Part shown: piece after piece, positions 1 to 8,984 of the stretch
Layout of the letters: each line of letters begins with the position of its first letter
Numbering within the stretch: the stretch's first letter is position 1
NCBI GenBank assembly: GCA_002700285.1
Contig: PACT01000039.1
Location: 13,328-77,327, forward strand
Reading direction: 5' to 3'
Length of the DNA stretch: 64,000 bases
DNA from: Crocinitomicaceae bacterium
Lineage (GTDB): Bacteria > Bacteroidota > Bacteroidia > Flavobacteriales_D > Sanyastnellaceae
Made by a program: the position numbers and the translations under genes
Notes under the pieces: model-generated
Told to the model about the DNA's origin: nothing
The model's input: the letters and a program-made list of their open reading frames with translations, nothing else
The model's database searches: none

Positions 1-895
1 CGAGTGCAGCTGAAGCGCCTGCACACGCCAGCGGGTGGCCACCAAATGTTGTAATATGACCAAGAACAGGAGAGTGAGAAAGTTTGGACATGTTGTGACG
101 TGAAGAAACAAAGGCACCGATAGGCATACCGCCTCCTAAGGCTTTGCCTAAACAAAGTATATCTGGCTCGATGTCGAAGGCGCCAAATGCAAACGGAGCG
201 CCTGTTCGTCCCATTCCACATTGAACTTCGTCTAGAATTAGCATTGTGCCAGACTTTGTGCATGCTTCCCTTAACAACTTCATCCATGTCGGTGAAGGAA
301 TTTGAACCCCAGCATCACCTTGTATGGTTTCAACGATAATGCATGCAACTGTATCGTCTATTGCTTGTAGTGAAGAAACGTCATTGAATTTTATAAATTC
401 AATCTCGGGCAGAAGCGGGAGGAAGGGAGTCTTACGTTCCATATTTGAGGACACCGACAAAGCGCCAGATGTATTTCCATGATACCCACCTTTGCAGGCG
501 AGCATTTTACGTCTTCCTGTGATGCGTTTGGAAAGCTTAAGTGCGCCTTCAATCGCCTCTGATCCAGAGTTGACAAAATACACAGCGTTTAAGGCTTCAG
601 GCAGCATGGATGTCAAGCGCTCAGCCGCACTGACAGTTGATTGGTGATGGAACTCTCCGTACACCATTGTGTGAAGGTTTCTGTCAATTTGTTGATGCAG
701 CGCGTGACTTATTTCAGGGTGGCCATGTCCGAAATTGCTCACACCTACACCACTTATTGCATCGAATAATTTTTTTCCTCCTTCACAATGAAGCCAAACC
801 CCTTGTGCACTTTCGATGTGAACATTTAAGGGGTAAGGGGTCGTTGCTGCCAATCCGAGATCCAAGAACGGTCCAAACTTATTTTCAGATTCCAT
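1..895 (-). CDS. Class III PLP-dependent aminotransferase (ornithine/acetylornithine type), 3' end outside window
   Basis: About 298 N-terminal residues are visible; the gene runs off the left edge. The fold-type I class III signature is clear: VNSGSEAIEGALKL early on, LILDEVQCGMGRTG in the middle, then DILCLGKALGGGMPIGA, whose Lys should form the Schiff base with pyridoxal phosphate, and GHITTFGGHPL. The start ATG lies 11 bases after the stop of the GH92 gene, so it is probably the last visible gene of the same operon. Family members move an amino group between omega-amino acids (ornithine, acetylornithine, 4-aminobutyrate, lysine) and 2-oxoglutarate. The sequence does not settle the substrate, and no arginine biosynthesis gene is nearby, so I do not call it argD or rocD. 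Confidence 0.85.
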   Translation of the reverse strand, partial: MESENKFGPFLDLGLAATTPYPLNVHIESAQGVWLHCEGGKKLFDAISGVGVSNFGHGHPEISHALHQQIDRNLHTMVYGEFHHQSTVSAAERLTSMLPEALNAVYFVNSGSEAIEGALKLSKRITGRRKMLACKGGYHGNTSGALSVSSNMERKTPFLPLLPEIEFIKFNDVSSLQAIDDTVACIIVETIQGDAGVQIPSPTWMKLLREACTKSGTMLILDEVQCGMGRTGAPFAFGAFDIEPDILCLGKALGGGMPIGAFVSSRHNMSKLSHSPVLGHITTFGGHPLACAGASAAL

Positions 896-906
896 AAAGT
901 CTCGCG

Positions 907-3897
907 TTATTTATAAGAAATCTCCCATTCATCTACAAAAGTCCATCTGTCGAACCCAGCACCTAAATGCCATTCAGGGATCAGCCCTCTTGGATTTGCT
1001 TTGACTCTTACATAACGAACATTTTCAATCATGGATTCTGTTTTGAATCTGAACACTTGCTTTTCATAATCATCTTCCATCACATCGTGAGTGATTCTTT
1101 CTGATAGCTCAAAATTGACACCGTCTGATGAAGTATAGAATTCCACATTTTCCGGCAACCAAATCCAGGGTCTTATATCTTGAATACACCCCAAAGTCAT
1201 CCCCGTCACTGTTTTTGATTTCCCTAAATCTATTGTCGCTTCAAATGGAGTAGCGTAGTACCCTTGCCAGTCACCCGTTCTGTACTCGTCTCCACCTTTG
1301 AGTCCGTCCACAAGTGTTGACGGGCCAGAAGCTTCATATTGCGGTGAATAGGGGTAAGTAAGTTTGACCTCCCAGTCATTGTCAATTTTAACGATGGCGT
1401 GATGGACTTCCCTAGATCGTATACCATTTGCTTCAGCGTATGCGTAAAATTCAGAATTAGATTTCACATTTATCGGCTTGGTATAGACATTCCATTTGCT
1501 TCCATTGAGCGTATAATAAATGATTGCATTCTTATCGAGATGTTGTAAAATAACGTCTGATCGTTTTCCTTGAAATGAGCGCGGAGAAACAAATGCGGGA
1601 ACAGGGACAAAATTTGTATCGTTCACAGCGGTTGATGGGCGGTCCTCCGAAAGCAGACCAAACCCATTATTGGGTTCAGTCGAGGTTTCAAATGAGAGGG
1701 GGCCGCCATTGAGAATCTCATTATAGTTTAACCAAGATCGCTTGGATCCATTGGCTGAACTGATATAGGGGCCTGTTTTGTCTTTAGAGATGTAAAGCGG
1801 TCTATTCCAAGCACGTGCTGAACTGTTCGCAGGTGTCACCACCACATTGTCGAACTGTGGAGCACCAATTGCAAGTTGTGCTTCTTTAGAATGAGTTGAT
1901 GAGCCGGGTGACACCGGATAAAGCCCTATTGAAGACAGAACATACCACGCTGACATCTGCCCGCAGTCTTCATTCCCGCAAAGACCATCAGGTTCTGAAG
2001 AATACAGGTCCGTAAGGATTTCAGTGACAATCTCAGAAGTACGCCATTGCTTCCCCACGAAAGATTGAAGATAAGCCACGTGGTGGCTCGGCTCATTTCC
2101 GTGCGCGTATTGTCCCAACAGACCAGTTATGTCAACTTGATGCCTGCCCGAGGTCTCAGAAGATGCTGAGAATTGGTTTTCTACCAATTGAGAGAACGCT
2201 TCAGGAGAGGAGGCAAGGCGGATTTGACCTGAAATATCATGTGGCGCGAAGAAGGTATACTGCCAACCGTTCGCTTCGGTATAATTAAAATTCACTTCTG
2301 TGGGATTGAAGTTGGGAACCCACGCACCATCTCTTTTAGGTTGAATGAAATGTGATTCAGGGTTTAATATATTTCGCCAGTAAAGCGCGCGTTCTCTAAA
2401 TATTTCAGAGATAGAATCCTCTCCTAAGCTGGAAGCAAATGCAGAAATACAGGCGTCATCAAAACAGTATTCGAGTGTTTTTGATGTGGCTTCACTCTCT
2501 CGCTCGCTTGGGATATAGCCCCATTGTTTGTAACTCGGAAGACCCAAGTGCGCTGAATCGGCAGCCTGAATCATTGCTTTGAGTGCCAGTTCTTCATCCC
2601 ACCCTGTAATTCCCCATGCTTTCGCATCAGCAATCACTGGAACACTGTGATATCCGATCATGCAGCCCGTATAATTGCCTGCCAATTCCCAAACGGGCAA
2701 TTGTCCACCTTCCTGATACATTCTGAGCATCGTTCTCATAAAATCACGAGTCCTTCCAGGTTCAATCCATGACAGCAAAGGGTGCAAAGACCTGAAGGTG
2801 TCCCACAAGGAAAATACAGTATAATGCAATCCTTCGTCCTCATCCAGTTGGTGAACTTGAAGATCAGTCCCTCGGTATCTTCCATCTACATCTGATGCGA
2901 CGTTGGGGACTGTACATGAATGGTAAAGAGATGTATAGAACTTTGTTTGATCATCCTTCGTTGCGCCGCTTACCTTGATGCGACTTAGCTGCTCCTCCCA
3001 TCGTGTTTCATTTGCTGATCTATATTTTCTGAAGTCGCTGTGAGGCGCTTCAGCATTCAAATTTCCGACAGCGCCCTCAACATCGCAAAAGCTTAATCCC
3101 ACCCTGACTGTAAGTTCATCGATGACTCCAAAATCAGCTGTGAATACAGGCACAAAGTCCATTTCCAGATTAAAACCTCCAGACTCATCACTACTAATAG
3201 TTTTTAATTCAGACAATTGACCTGACCATGTGAAGCTTTTGTTGAACCTAATGGCAAAATATACATGTTGTTCTTCAGCCCAGTTATTTGAAAGTCGATG
3301 ACCCACAATTGTACTGTCATCAAGCGGGTAAATACTGTAGTTTATCAAATCATCCCGATGTTCCAAATCGATAATCAGCGTTAAAGTATCTGGACTCTCT
3401 AATGAATATTTATGAATCCCCACCCTTTCAGAGGTTGTGAGTTCAGCTTTTATGCCATGGTCTTTAAGTCCTACAGTATAATATCCCGCATGGGCGTATT
3501 CAGTGCTTTTGTCAAACCCGCTTTTATATCTCTCTTTCCATGTCTGTGCATCTGAAGCGAACTGTGTACAAGGCATTAAAAGAATATCCCCGTAATCACT
3601 GACACCTGTTCCCTGGAGGTGGGTGTGGCTGAAGCCGTAAATAACCGAATCTGAATAATGATAGCCCCCGCAACCATCCCACCCATCTAGTCTTGTGTCG
3701 GGACTTAATTGAACCATGCCAAATGGTGACGTCGCTCCGGGATATGTATGTCCATGCCCCCCCGTTCCAATCATGGGGTCCACTTTGTGATGCAGATACT
3801 TAGAATCTTTGTTGTTTTTTTGAGCTAAGATCGGCTTAGGAGTGCAACATATTCCAATGATTGCTGCACAAATAAAGGAAACAGTTAAATTCTTCAT
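907..3897 (-). CDS. Secreted GH92 alpha-mannosidase with C-terminal beta-sandwich domains
   Basis: 996 residues. The first about 26 residues form a signal peptide ending near ILAQ. The GH92 hallmarks are present: DPMIGTGGHGHTYPGATSPF around residue 41 and GNEDCGQMSAWYVLSS around residue 640, part of the conserved active-site region of these calcium-dependent exo-alpha-mannosidases. After the catalytic part, residues about 775-860 resemble the chitobiase/hexosaminidase C-terminal domain (IIYYTLNGSKWNVYTKPI). Residues about 870-996 look like an F5/8 type C (CBM32-like) domain (TVTGMTLGCIQDIRPWIW). It probably trims mannose from N-glycans or mannans in the periplasm or at the surface. The start overlaps the stop of the upstream S41 gene by 4 bases (ATGA), implying translational coupling. 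No SusC/SusD pair is in the window, so it is not in an obvious polysaccharide utilisation locus. Confidence 0.93.
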   Translation of the reverse strand: MKNLTVSFICAAIIGICCTPKPILAQKNNKDSKYLHHKVDPMIGTGGHGHTYPGATSPFGMVQLSPDTRLDGWDGCGGYHYSDSVIYGFSHTHLQGTGVSDYGDILLMPCTQFASDAQTWKERYKSGFDKSTEYAHAGYYTVGLKDHGIKAELTTSERVGIHKYSLESPDTLTLIIDLEHRDDLINYSIYPLDDSTIVGHRLSNNWAEEQHVYFAIRFNKSFTWSGQLSELKTISSDESGGFNLEMDFVPVFTADFGVIDELTVRVGLSFCDVEGAVGNLNAEAPHSDFRKYRSANETRWEEQLSRIKVSGATKDDQTKFYTSLYHSCTVPNVASDVDGRYRGTDLQVHQLDEDEGLHYTVFSLWDTFRSLHPLLSWIEPGRTRDFMRTMLRMYQEGGQLPVWELAGNYTGCMIGYHSVPVIADAKAWGITGWDEELALKAMIQAADSAHLGLPSYKQWGYIPSERESEATSKTLEYCFDDACISAFASSLGEDSISEIFRERALYWRNILNPESHFIQPKRDGAWVPNFNPTEVNFNYTEANGWQYTFFAPHDISGQIRLASSPEAFSQLVENQFSASSETSGRHQVDITGLLGQYAHGNEPSHHVAYLQSFVGKQWRTSEIVTEILTDLYSSEPDGLCGNEDCGQMSAWYVLSSIGLYPVSPGSSTHSKEAQLAIGAPQFDNVVVTPANSSARAWNRPLYISKDKTGPYISSANGSKRSWLNYNEILNGGPLSFETSTEPNNGFGLLSEDRPSTAVNDTNFVPVPAFVSPRSFQGKRSDVILQHLDKNAIIYYTLNGSKWNVYTKPINVKSNSEFYAYAEANGIRSREVHHAIVKIDNDWEVKLTYPYSPQYEASGPSTLVDGLKGGDEYRTGDWQGYYATPFEATIDLGKSKTVTGMTLGCIQDIRPWIWLPENVEFYTSSDGVNFELSERITHDVMEDDYEKQVFRFKTESMIENVRYVRVKANPRGLIPEWHLGAGFDRWTFVDEWEISYK

Positions 3898-5594
3898 TTT
3901 GATGATTTGGGTGTTTTACAAACGTTGCAGTCCACTCTGTTGTGTAACCCGAAATGTAACACTGCAGGTCGATTCGGTGAAGTTAATTCCTGAAAGACCG
4001 ATCTCATTTTTAAAGGTAAAACAATTTGAATAGATGTGTTGCGTCTTGTGATACAAAGCTTGATGTCAATTGTGATTCGTTGAAGTTCTTCAAGCGTTGC
4101 GTTTTTGCGCAAGGTTTTGAACTCCGAGATGCACTTGTCACCCTCGGATAAGATCTCCCACACTTCTTTTCGGGTCTTTCCACCCCAATCTCTTACGCGA
4201 GAATAGACAGTCTCTAATTCCTCCCAAAGTACTTTTGATTCTCGATCAATGAGATCTGATTCATCACCTACGTTAGGATTTGAAATCCAATCACTGATTG
4301 CGCCCTCTATCGGATCGATTCCGGAAATTAAATCTTCCACGTTATCCTGAACCCACCTTGTAGGAGCCACTGGTTTCAATCCCATTTTTATGTCGTCATC
4401 CATTGAGAAAATCCCAGAAGCAATCGAAACCTTGAGACCGGATTCGGGCAACTCGTATTTCACAGGATCTGAAAATGTTCCCGAGCGTCCACCCATACAA
4501 GCCTCACCAAATATCGGCCCCCGTTTTTGTTGTTTAAAAACCCCGGCCAATGACACGGATGCAGAAGCTGAAAACCCATCAATGAGTAGGGAAGTAGGGC
4601 CGTCCCACAGATGCTTTCCACCCATCTTTCGTCCCTTAAATCTGACCGTATCTAACGTGTTTCCATTGCGCAAATTATTTGGCTTAATGTAAATGGCGGG
4701 CACTTTGATTGTTTGGTCACAGATATAGTAAAGCACCTCACTCATTCTGGCTGAATATCCACCTGTATTCCCGCGTAAATCGATCACCAACGCCTTCGTT
4801 CCCCACTTTTTAGACTTTCTCTCGAGTTTTCTAAACCCTCGCCTTAACACTCTGAAATACACCCTCGAATTGCCTTTGCCAAAGGATTTTATTTTCAATA
4901 TCACGTGATTATCTGCCACATGCCATTCAATGTGTTCTTCATGGTTAAAAAATCTTTTTAATGTGGCTTTCTTTTTTGGTGATCCAAATTCGTAGTTAGC
5001 GCCATTCACTTGGATTTCTCCATCAAAAGTGTTGTCTCCCAAATCTTTGTCTTGAAGCGAAACAGCCACTGGTACAAGCAAAGCTTCAGCGAATCGGGTT
5101 TTCCCTGTCCAACTGTTTCCTTCTTGCGGGGCGATGAGCAAGGCCTTTGACAATAGATCTAGAGATGATATTCCATTGATTGATGCGACGTGTGTGCCTG
5201 TTTTTATTTGGCCCAAATCATCTCTTTTTACATAGATTAAATTTTCTATGGCAGTGAATTGCAATGAATTAGATCGATATCCATTTAACACATTTTCCCT
5301 CCAGGGTTCGAGTGAAACAGATGTGTGGCTGTCCTTCAAGACATTTAACCATTCACCCACAGCTTCGACAAAAGTATGTGATGTCCCTGATGTTTTCGTT
5401 GTCGCATTTTCATAGGCACGCGTCCACTCTTCTTGAGGGCAAAATGCGAAGGGGAGTGGGTGATGTTTCTCGACCCAAACCTTGAGGGAGTCTAAATCTC
5501 TTTTAAAGGAAGTTGAATCAACGCTGCTCTCAAACGAGAAACATGTTGAAGCTATACCTATTAATAAGGTTGTGACTGTGATGATGCGTAACAC
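3894..5594 (-). CDS. Secreted S41-family peptidase-like protein
   Basis: 566 residues with a signal peptide (LLIGIASTCFSFE). The tail-specific protease fold is recognisable: ALVIDLRGNTGGYSARM near residue 268, then LLIDGFSASASVSLAGVF near residue 340 holding the candidate nucleophilic Ser, followed by GPIFGEACMGGRSGTF. This matches the S41 pattern in which a Ser in an SAS/SAA motif follows the RGNxGG loop. I could not assign the catalytic Lys with confidence, so activity is unproven. Residues after about 430 match no domain I recognise. The gene lies 18 bases after paaZ and overlaps the GH92 start by 4 bases. A role in periplasmic protein or peptide turnover is likely; the link to mannosidase function is inference from the operon only. 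Confidence 0.8.
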   Translation of the reverse strand: MLRIITVTTLLIGIASTCFSFESSVDSTSFKRDLDSLKVWVEKHHPLPFAFCPQEEWTRAYENATTKTSGTSHTFVEAVGEWLNVLKDSHTSVSLEPWRENVLNGYRSNSLQFTAIENLIYVKRDDLGQIKTGTHVASINGISSLDLLSKALLIAPQEGNSWTGKTRFAEALLVPVAVSLQDKDLGDNTFDGEIQVNGANYEFGSPKKKATLKRFFNHEEHIEWHVADNHVILKIKSFGKGNSRVYFRVLRRGFRKLERKSKKWGTKALVIDLRGNTGGYSARMSEVLYYICDQTIKVPAIYIKPNNLRNGNTLDTVRFKGRKMGGKHLWDGPTSLLIDGFSASASVSLAGVFKQQKRGPIFGEACMGGRSGTFSDPVKYELPESGLKVSIASGIFSMDDDIKMGLKPVAPTRWVQDNVEDLISGIDPIEGAISDWISNPNVGDESDLIDRESKVLWEELETVYSRVRDWGGKTRKEVWEILSEGDKCISEFKTLRKNATLEELQRITIDIKLCITRRNTSIQIVLPLKMRSVFQELTSPNRPAVLHFGLHNRVDCNVCKTPKSSK

Positions 5595-5612
5595 CTAAAT
5601 CGTGGTCTTCGT

Positions 5613-7667
5613 TCAATCAGGCGTTTGGTCCAAACACTTCACCATGGTGAGGATCGTCGCAATGGCAACTGTTTCATCTGTATCATCGTAAACATCTACC
5701 AGGTACTTCACGATTCCTTTAGCGATATCTTCTGGCTCTCGACGTTCCTGAGAGATTTTTTCTTTCACAGTCAAACGCACGCCAATGGTTGCGCCGGGAT
5801 AAACGGGCTTTGTGAAACGACATTCTTCAATGCCATAATTGAGTAACACAGGCCCTTTTTTTGGTTCAACAAATAGACCTGCAGCCTTGCTTAGAATAAA
5901 GTATCCGTGAGCCACACGCTGTTCAAAAATGGTTCCTTCTAAACTTGTTTCATCGACGTGAGCGTAGAAGTTGTCACCTGAAACATTTGCAAAATTTGTA
6001 ATGTCTGCTTCCGTAACGGTGTGTTTCGCTGTCGTAACAGTGTCACCGATATTCAGTTCTTCAAAATGTTTTCTAAATACGTGAGGATCTGATTCGGGTT
6101 GAACCGCTCCAGGTTGGTATTGCTCTGTGATTGCAGTGAGCATGGAAGGATGTCCTTGAATCGCTGTACGCTGCATATAATGCCTGATACCTCTTAGGCC
6201 GCCCATTTCCTCACCGCCTCCTGCGCGACCTGGACCACCATGAACAAGAAGTGGCAGTGGAGAACCGTGCCCTGTGCTTTCTTTCGCACTCTCGCGATCA
6301 AGAACTAAAATACGTCCGTGCATACTAGCGGCATTCCTGACGAATTCTGTAGCGACCTGACGATCGTGGGTTGTAATGCTGCAGCAGAGCGAGCCGCGTC
6401 CTTTTTTTGAAAGATCTACAGCTTCTGAAACAGTAGCGTAGGGCATTATAGTACTCACAGGCCCAAAAGCTTCCACGTCGTGAACTTTTACGGCTGCGTT
6501 CACATTCTTGACTCTCATTAATATTGGACTCATGAATGCGCCTTTTTCAGAATCGGCACCACGAACATCCACCTCGTCAGGTGAGCCGAAAACAATCTCG
6601 GACTCTTCTTGAAGTATGGCAATTTGAGCACGTACGTCCTCGCGCTGTATTTGTCCTACCAACGCGCCCATTCGTACACCTTCTAAAGAGGGGTCTCCGA
6701 TGACAACTTTTGAAAGCTGACTGATCAATTGCTCCTGGAATACATCGATGTGTTGTTCAGGCACCATGATTCTACGAACAGCAGTGCACTTCTGACCACA
6801 TTTGACCGTCATTTCATTTCTAATTTCTTTGACAAACAAGTCAAATTCGGGCGTGCCTGGTCCTGCATCTGGGCCTAAAATTGCTGCGTTGAGTGAATCG
6901 GCCTCCAAATTAAAAGGAACACTGTTTTGAACAATCCCTGGGTGAACCTTGAGCACTTGACCTGTTGAAGCAGAACCTGTAAAAGTGACAACATCTCTTT
7001 CGTCGACAAAGTCCAGAAGATCACGCGCAGAACCACACACAAGTTGTAAGGCTCCTTGAGGCAATATGCCACTGGCATGAATTTCTCTCACCATATATTC
7101 AGTCAAGAATGATGTGACTGTCGCGGGCTTCACAATGGCAGGGACGCCCGCAAGAAGGTTTACAGAGATTTTTTCGAGCATTCCCCAAATTGGGAAGTTG
7201 TATGCATTAATATGAACAGCGACGCCTTCCTTTGGAACAAGAATGTGATGTCCCCCAAACGTACCTTCTTTAGAAAGGGGGATAAAATCTCCATCCACCG
7301 CAAATGATGTGTCTGGGAGTTTACGTCGCAGACTTGCATTTGCGAAAAGATTGCCTATGCCGCCTTCAATATCTATCCAGCTATCTATCTTGGTTGCTCC
7401 TGTTTCTGAGCTGACGGTATAGAATTTATGCTTAATGCTGTGAAGATGAAGGGCAAGCTTTTTAAGCATGATGCCTCTTTCTTGAAATGTCATCTTTCTC
7501 AATGCAAAGCCTCCAGTCGATCTGGCATAGTCATACATTGCTTTTATGTCTATCCCATCTGTACTTGCTAATGCCACAGGCACACCATTTATAGCATTAT
7601 ATAAGGTCGTACCTTCACCTGTCCCTTCAATCCAACGATTTTTGACAAGATTTCCCAGCTGTTTCAT
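5613..7667 (-). CDS. paaZ: PaaZ-type bifunctional aldehyde dehydrogenase / MaoC-like enoyl-CoA hydratase
   Basis: 684 residues, the usual PaaZ length. Residues 1-520 are an aldehyde dehydrogenase with catalytic Glu near 255 (FNLEADSLN) and Cys near 295 ([15 protein letters not shown]). Residues about 535-680 are a MaoC hot-dog hydratase with the Asp/His pair in [11 protein letters not shown] near 566. The PaaZ-specific joining region [20 protein letters not shown] is present. In phenylacetate breakdown PaaZ opens the oxepin-CoA ring and oxidises the aldehyde. None of the other paa genes (paaABCDE, paaG, paaK) lies within this window, so they must be elsewhere or the enzyme has another role. 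It is the first gene of the minus-strand run that continues with the S41 and GH92 genes. Confidence 0.92.
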   Translation of the reverse strand: MKQLGNLVKNRWIEGTGEGTTLYNAINGVPVALASTDGIDIKAMYDYARSTGGFALRKMTFQERGIMLKKLALHLHSIKHKFYTVSSETGATKIDSWIDIEGGIGNLFANASLRRKLPDTSFAVDGDFIPLSKEGTFGGHHILVPKEGVAVHINAYNFPIWGMLEKISVNLLAGVPAIVKPATVTSFLTEYMVREIHASGILPQGALQLVCGSARDLLDFVDERDVVTFTGSASTGQVLKVHPGIVQNSVPFNLEADSLNAAILGPDAGPGTPEFDLFVKEIRNEMTVKCGQKCTAVRRIMVPEQHIDVFQEQLISQLSKVVIGDPSLEGVRMGALVGQIQREDVRAQIAILQEESEIVFGSPDEVDVRGADSEKGAFMSPILMRVKNVNAAVKVHDVEAFGPVSTIMPYATVSEAVDLSKKGRGSLCCSITTHDRQVATEFVRNAASMHGRILVLDRESAKESTGHGSPLPLLVHGGPGRAGGGEEMGGLRGIRHYMQRTAIQGHPSMLTAITEQYQPGAVQPESDPHVFRKHFEELNIGDTVTTAKHTVTEADITNFANVSGDNFYAHVDETSLEGTIFEQRVAHGYFILSKAAGLFVEPKKGPVLLNYGIEECRFTKPVYPGATIGVRLTVKEKISQERREPEDIAKGIVKYLVDVYDDTDETVAIATILTMVKCLDQTPD

Positions 7668-7751
7668 AATTTCTACTTATTTTGAATTGGCAAGTTAGAA
7701 AGATTCTGCTCAGGCAACCTTTTAATCTATTCGGCGTCTTACTAGTGATAT

Positions 7752-7759
7752 CAAACCTA
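7752..7759 (-). promoter_or_regulatory. Candidate -7 box for the paaZ operon
   Basis: Minus-strand TAGGTTTG fits the Bacteroidota consensus TAnnTTTG, and its predicted start is about 80 bases upstream of the paaZ ATG. No TTG is found at the proper -33 distance, so this is a half site only. Confidence 0.33.
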
Positions 7760-7853
7760 TGTAAAGCCTGCTCATCGATTAATTAAAGATGTTCGTCGAA
7801 CAAATAATTATAAACTCCTTGTAAAAAGTTTATGTTTTTTGAGAAGAATGTCA

Positions 7854-7861
7854 TATCTTTA
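7854..7861 (+). promoter_or_regulatory. Weak -7 box upstream of the T9SS cargo gene
   Basis: TATCTTTA differs from TAnnTTTG in the last base and lies 73 bases before the start codon. It has the same TATCTTT core as the rpsA promoter. No well-spaced TTG was found. Confidence 0.25.
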
Positions 7862-7934
7862 TCGCAAGTCTTTGAAACGGCTTAACAAAATTTGAAAAAT
7901 AACTAAATCCGAGATAACTCTTAAACCCATTCTC

Positions 7935-8894
7935 ATGAAGAATCTTTTTGCAATGACCGCGGCCCTTTTGATTGGCTTTGGAGCTAACGCTAACAACGTC
8001 GAGTTGATAGTAGAAGCAGTAGACAACGGAGGCGTTGTACCTGGTAACACATTCCGTGTTTACGCAGTACTTCCTTCAGCACAACATTCACTCCACGCGA
8101 TTTTCGCTGCTGAGGAGCACGTTTTAAACGTAGCGACAACTGGAAGCTTTTTCCAGCACCAGTATGGATCGTCTTCATCACTTGATGTGAACGAAGCAAT
8201 CGTTGGTATTGAGCCTGGTTTGGCTTTTGATAGTTGGGTAACTGTTGGCGCTGACAATAGTGAAAACAACAATCTTTGGACAATCGGTATTGACTACACG
8301 AACTTTTTAGCTGGTAACGAACTTACTGTTACTGATGGAGCTTGGTTTGTTGTTCCTACAGATGTTCAAGCTGCTGCAGAGGTAGGTAACAAAGTACTTC
8401 TTATGCAACTTACTACTGACGGAACAGCTACTGGCGTTCTTAACCTACAAGGTCGTGATGGCGAAGGTGGAACTTGGAGAGCTCATGATTTGACATTCTC
8501 TACTACAGATGCTCAAGTTTTCGGTTGCACAAACGTTGCTGCAACGAACTACAACAACAATGCAACATACAACGACGGTTCTTGCGAAGGTCAAGCTACT
8601 GACGGTCTAGTAGGTATTGCTGAAGACACGAAATTCAATGTGTTCCCTAACCCAGTATTTGAGTCTACATTCAGCATGCAGTTTGATGCTGAGCTCGTAC
8701 TAGGTGACCAGAACATCATCGTTGAAGCTACTGACTTATCTGGTAAGAAGGTTCTTACTAGCGAGTACACACAGCAAGATGTTGTAGGTGGTAACCGTCT
8801 AATTATTAAGCATGGTTTAGCTGCTGGTTCATACACATTGACTGCGATTCATAAGGACTTTTCTCAAGCAACTAACTTCGTGGTAACACGCTAA
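7935..8894 (+). CDS. Secreted T9SS cargo protein, probably highly expressed
   Basis: 319 residues. There is a signal peptide (MKNLFAMTAALLIGFGANA). A body of about 180 residues matches no family I know. It is followed by the motif FGCTNVAATNYNNNATYNDG, a short cysteine-bounded module seen next to sorting domains in Bacteroidota surface proteins. The last about 80 residues form a T9SS type A sorting domain (KFNVFPNPVFESTFSMQF, later ATDLSGKKVLTSE and GSYTLTAIHKD). Codon use is distinctive: AAC for Asn, GGT for Gly and CGT for Arg prevail, as in rpsA and unlike its direct neighbours, which suggests strong expression. A strong terminator directly follows, so it is probably a single-gene unit. 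Function unknown; an abundant surface or released protein is inferred. Confidence 0.85.
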   Translation: MKNLFAMTAALLIGFGANANNVELIVEAVDNGGVVPGNTFRVYAVLPSAQHSLHAIFAAEEHVLNVATTGSFFQHQYGSSSSLDVNEAIVGIEPGLAFDSWVTVGADNSENNNLWTIGIDYTNFLAGNELTVTDGAWFVVPTDVQAAAEVGNKVLLMQLTTDGTATGVLNLQGRDGEGGTWRAHDLTFSTTDAQVFGCTNVAATNYNNNATYNDGSCEGQATDGLVGIAEDTKFNVFPNPVFESTFSMQFDAELVLGDQNIIVEATDLSGKKVLTSEYTQQDVVGGNRLIIKHGLAAGSYTLTAIHKDFSQATNFVVTR

Positions 8895-8940
8895 AAGTTG
8901 TACTGAGATTCTCTAGAATCTTATAACTACCATATTAAAG

Positions 8941-8966
8941 AGGGAACCTTCGGGTTCCCTTTTTTT
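8941..8966 (+). terminator. Rho-independent terminator after the T9SS cargo gene
   Basis: A perfect 8-bp stem (AGGGAACC/GGTTCCCT) closes a TTCG tetraloop and runs straight into seven T residues. Confidence 0.93.
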
Positions 8967-8984
8967 ATGCCTTAATTTCGGCAC

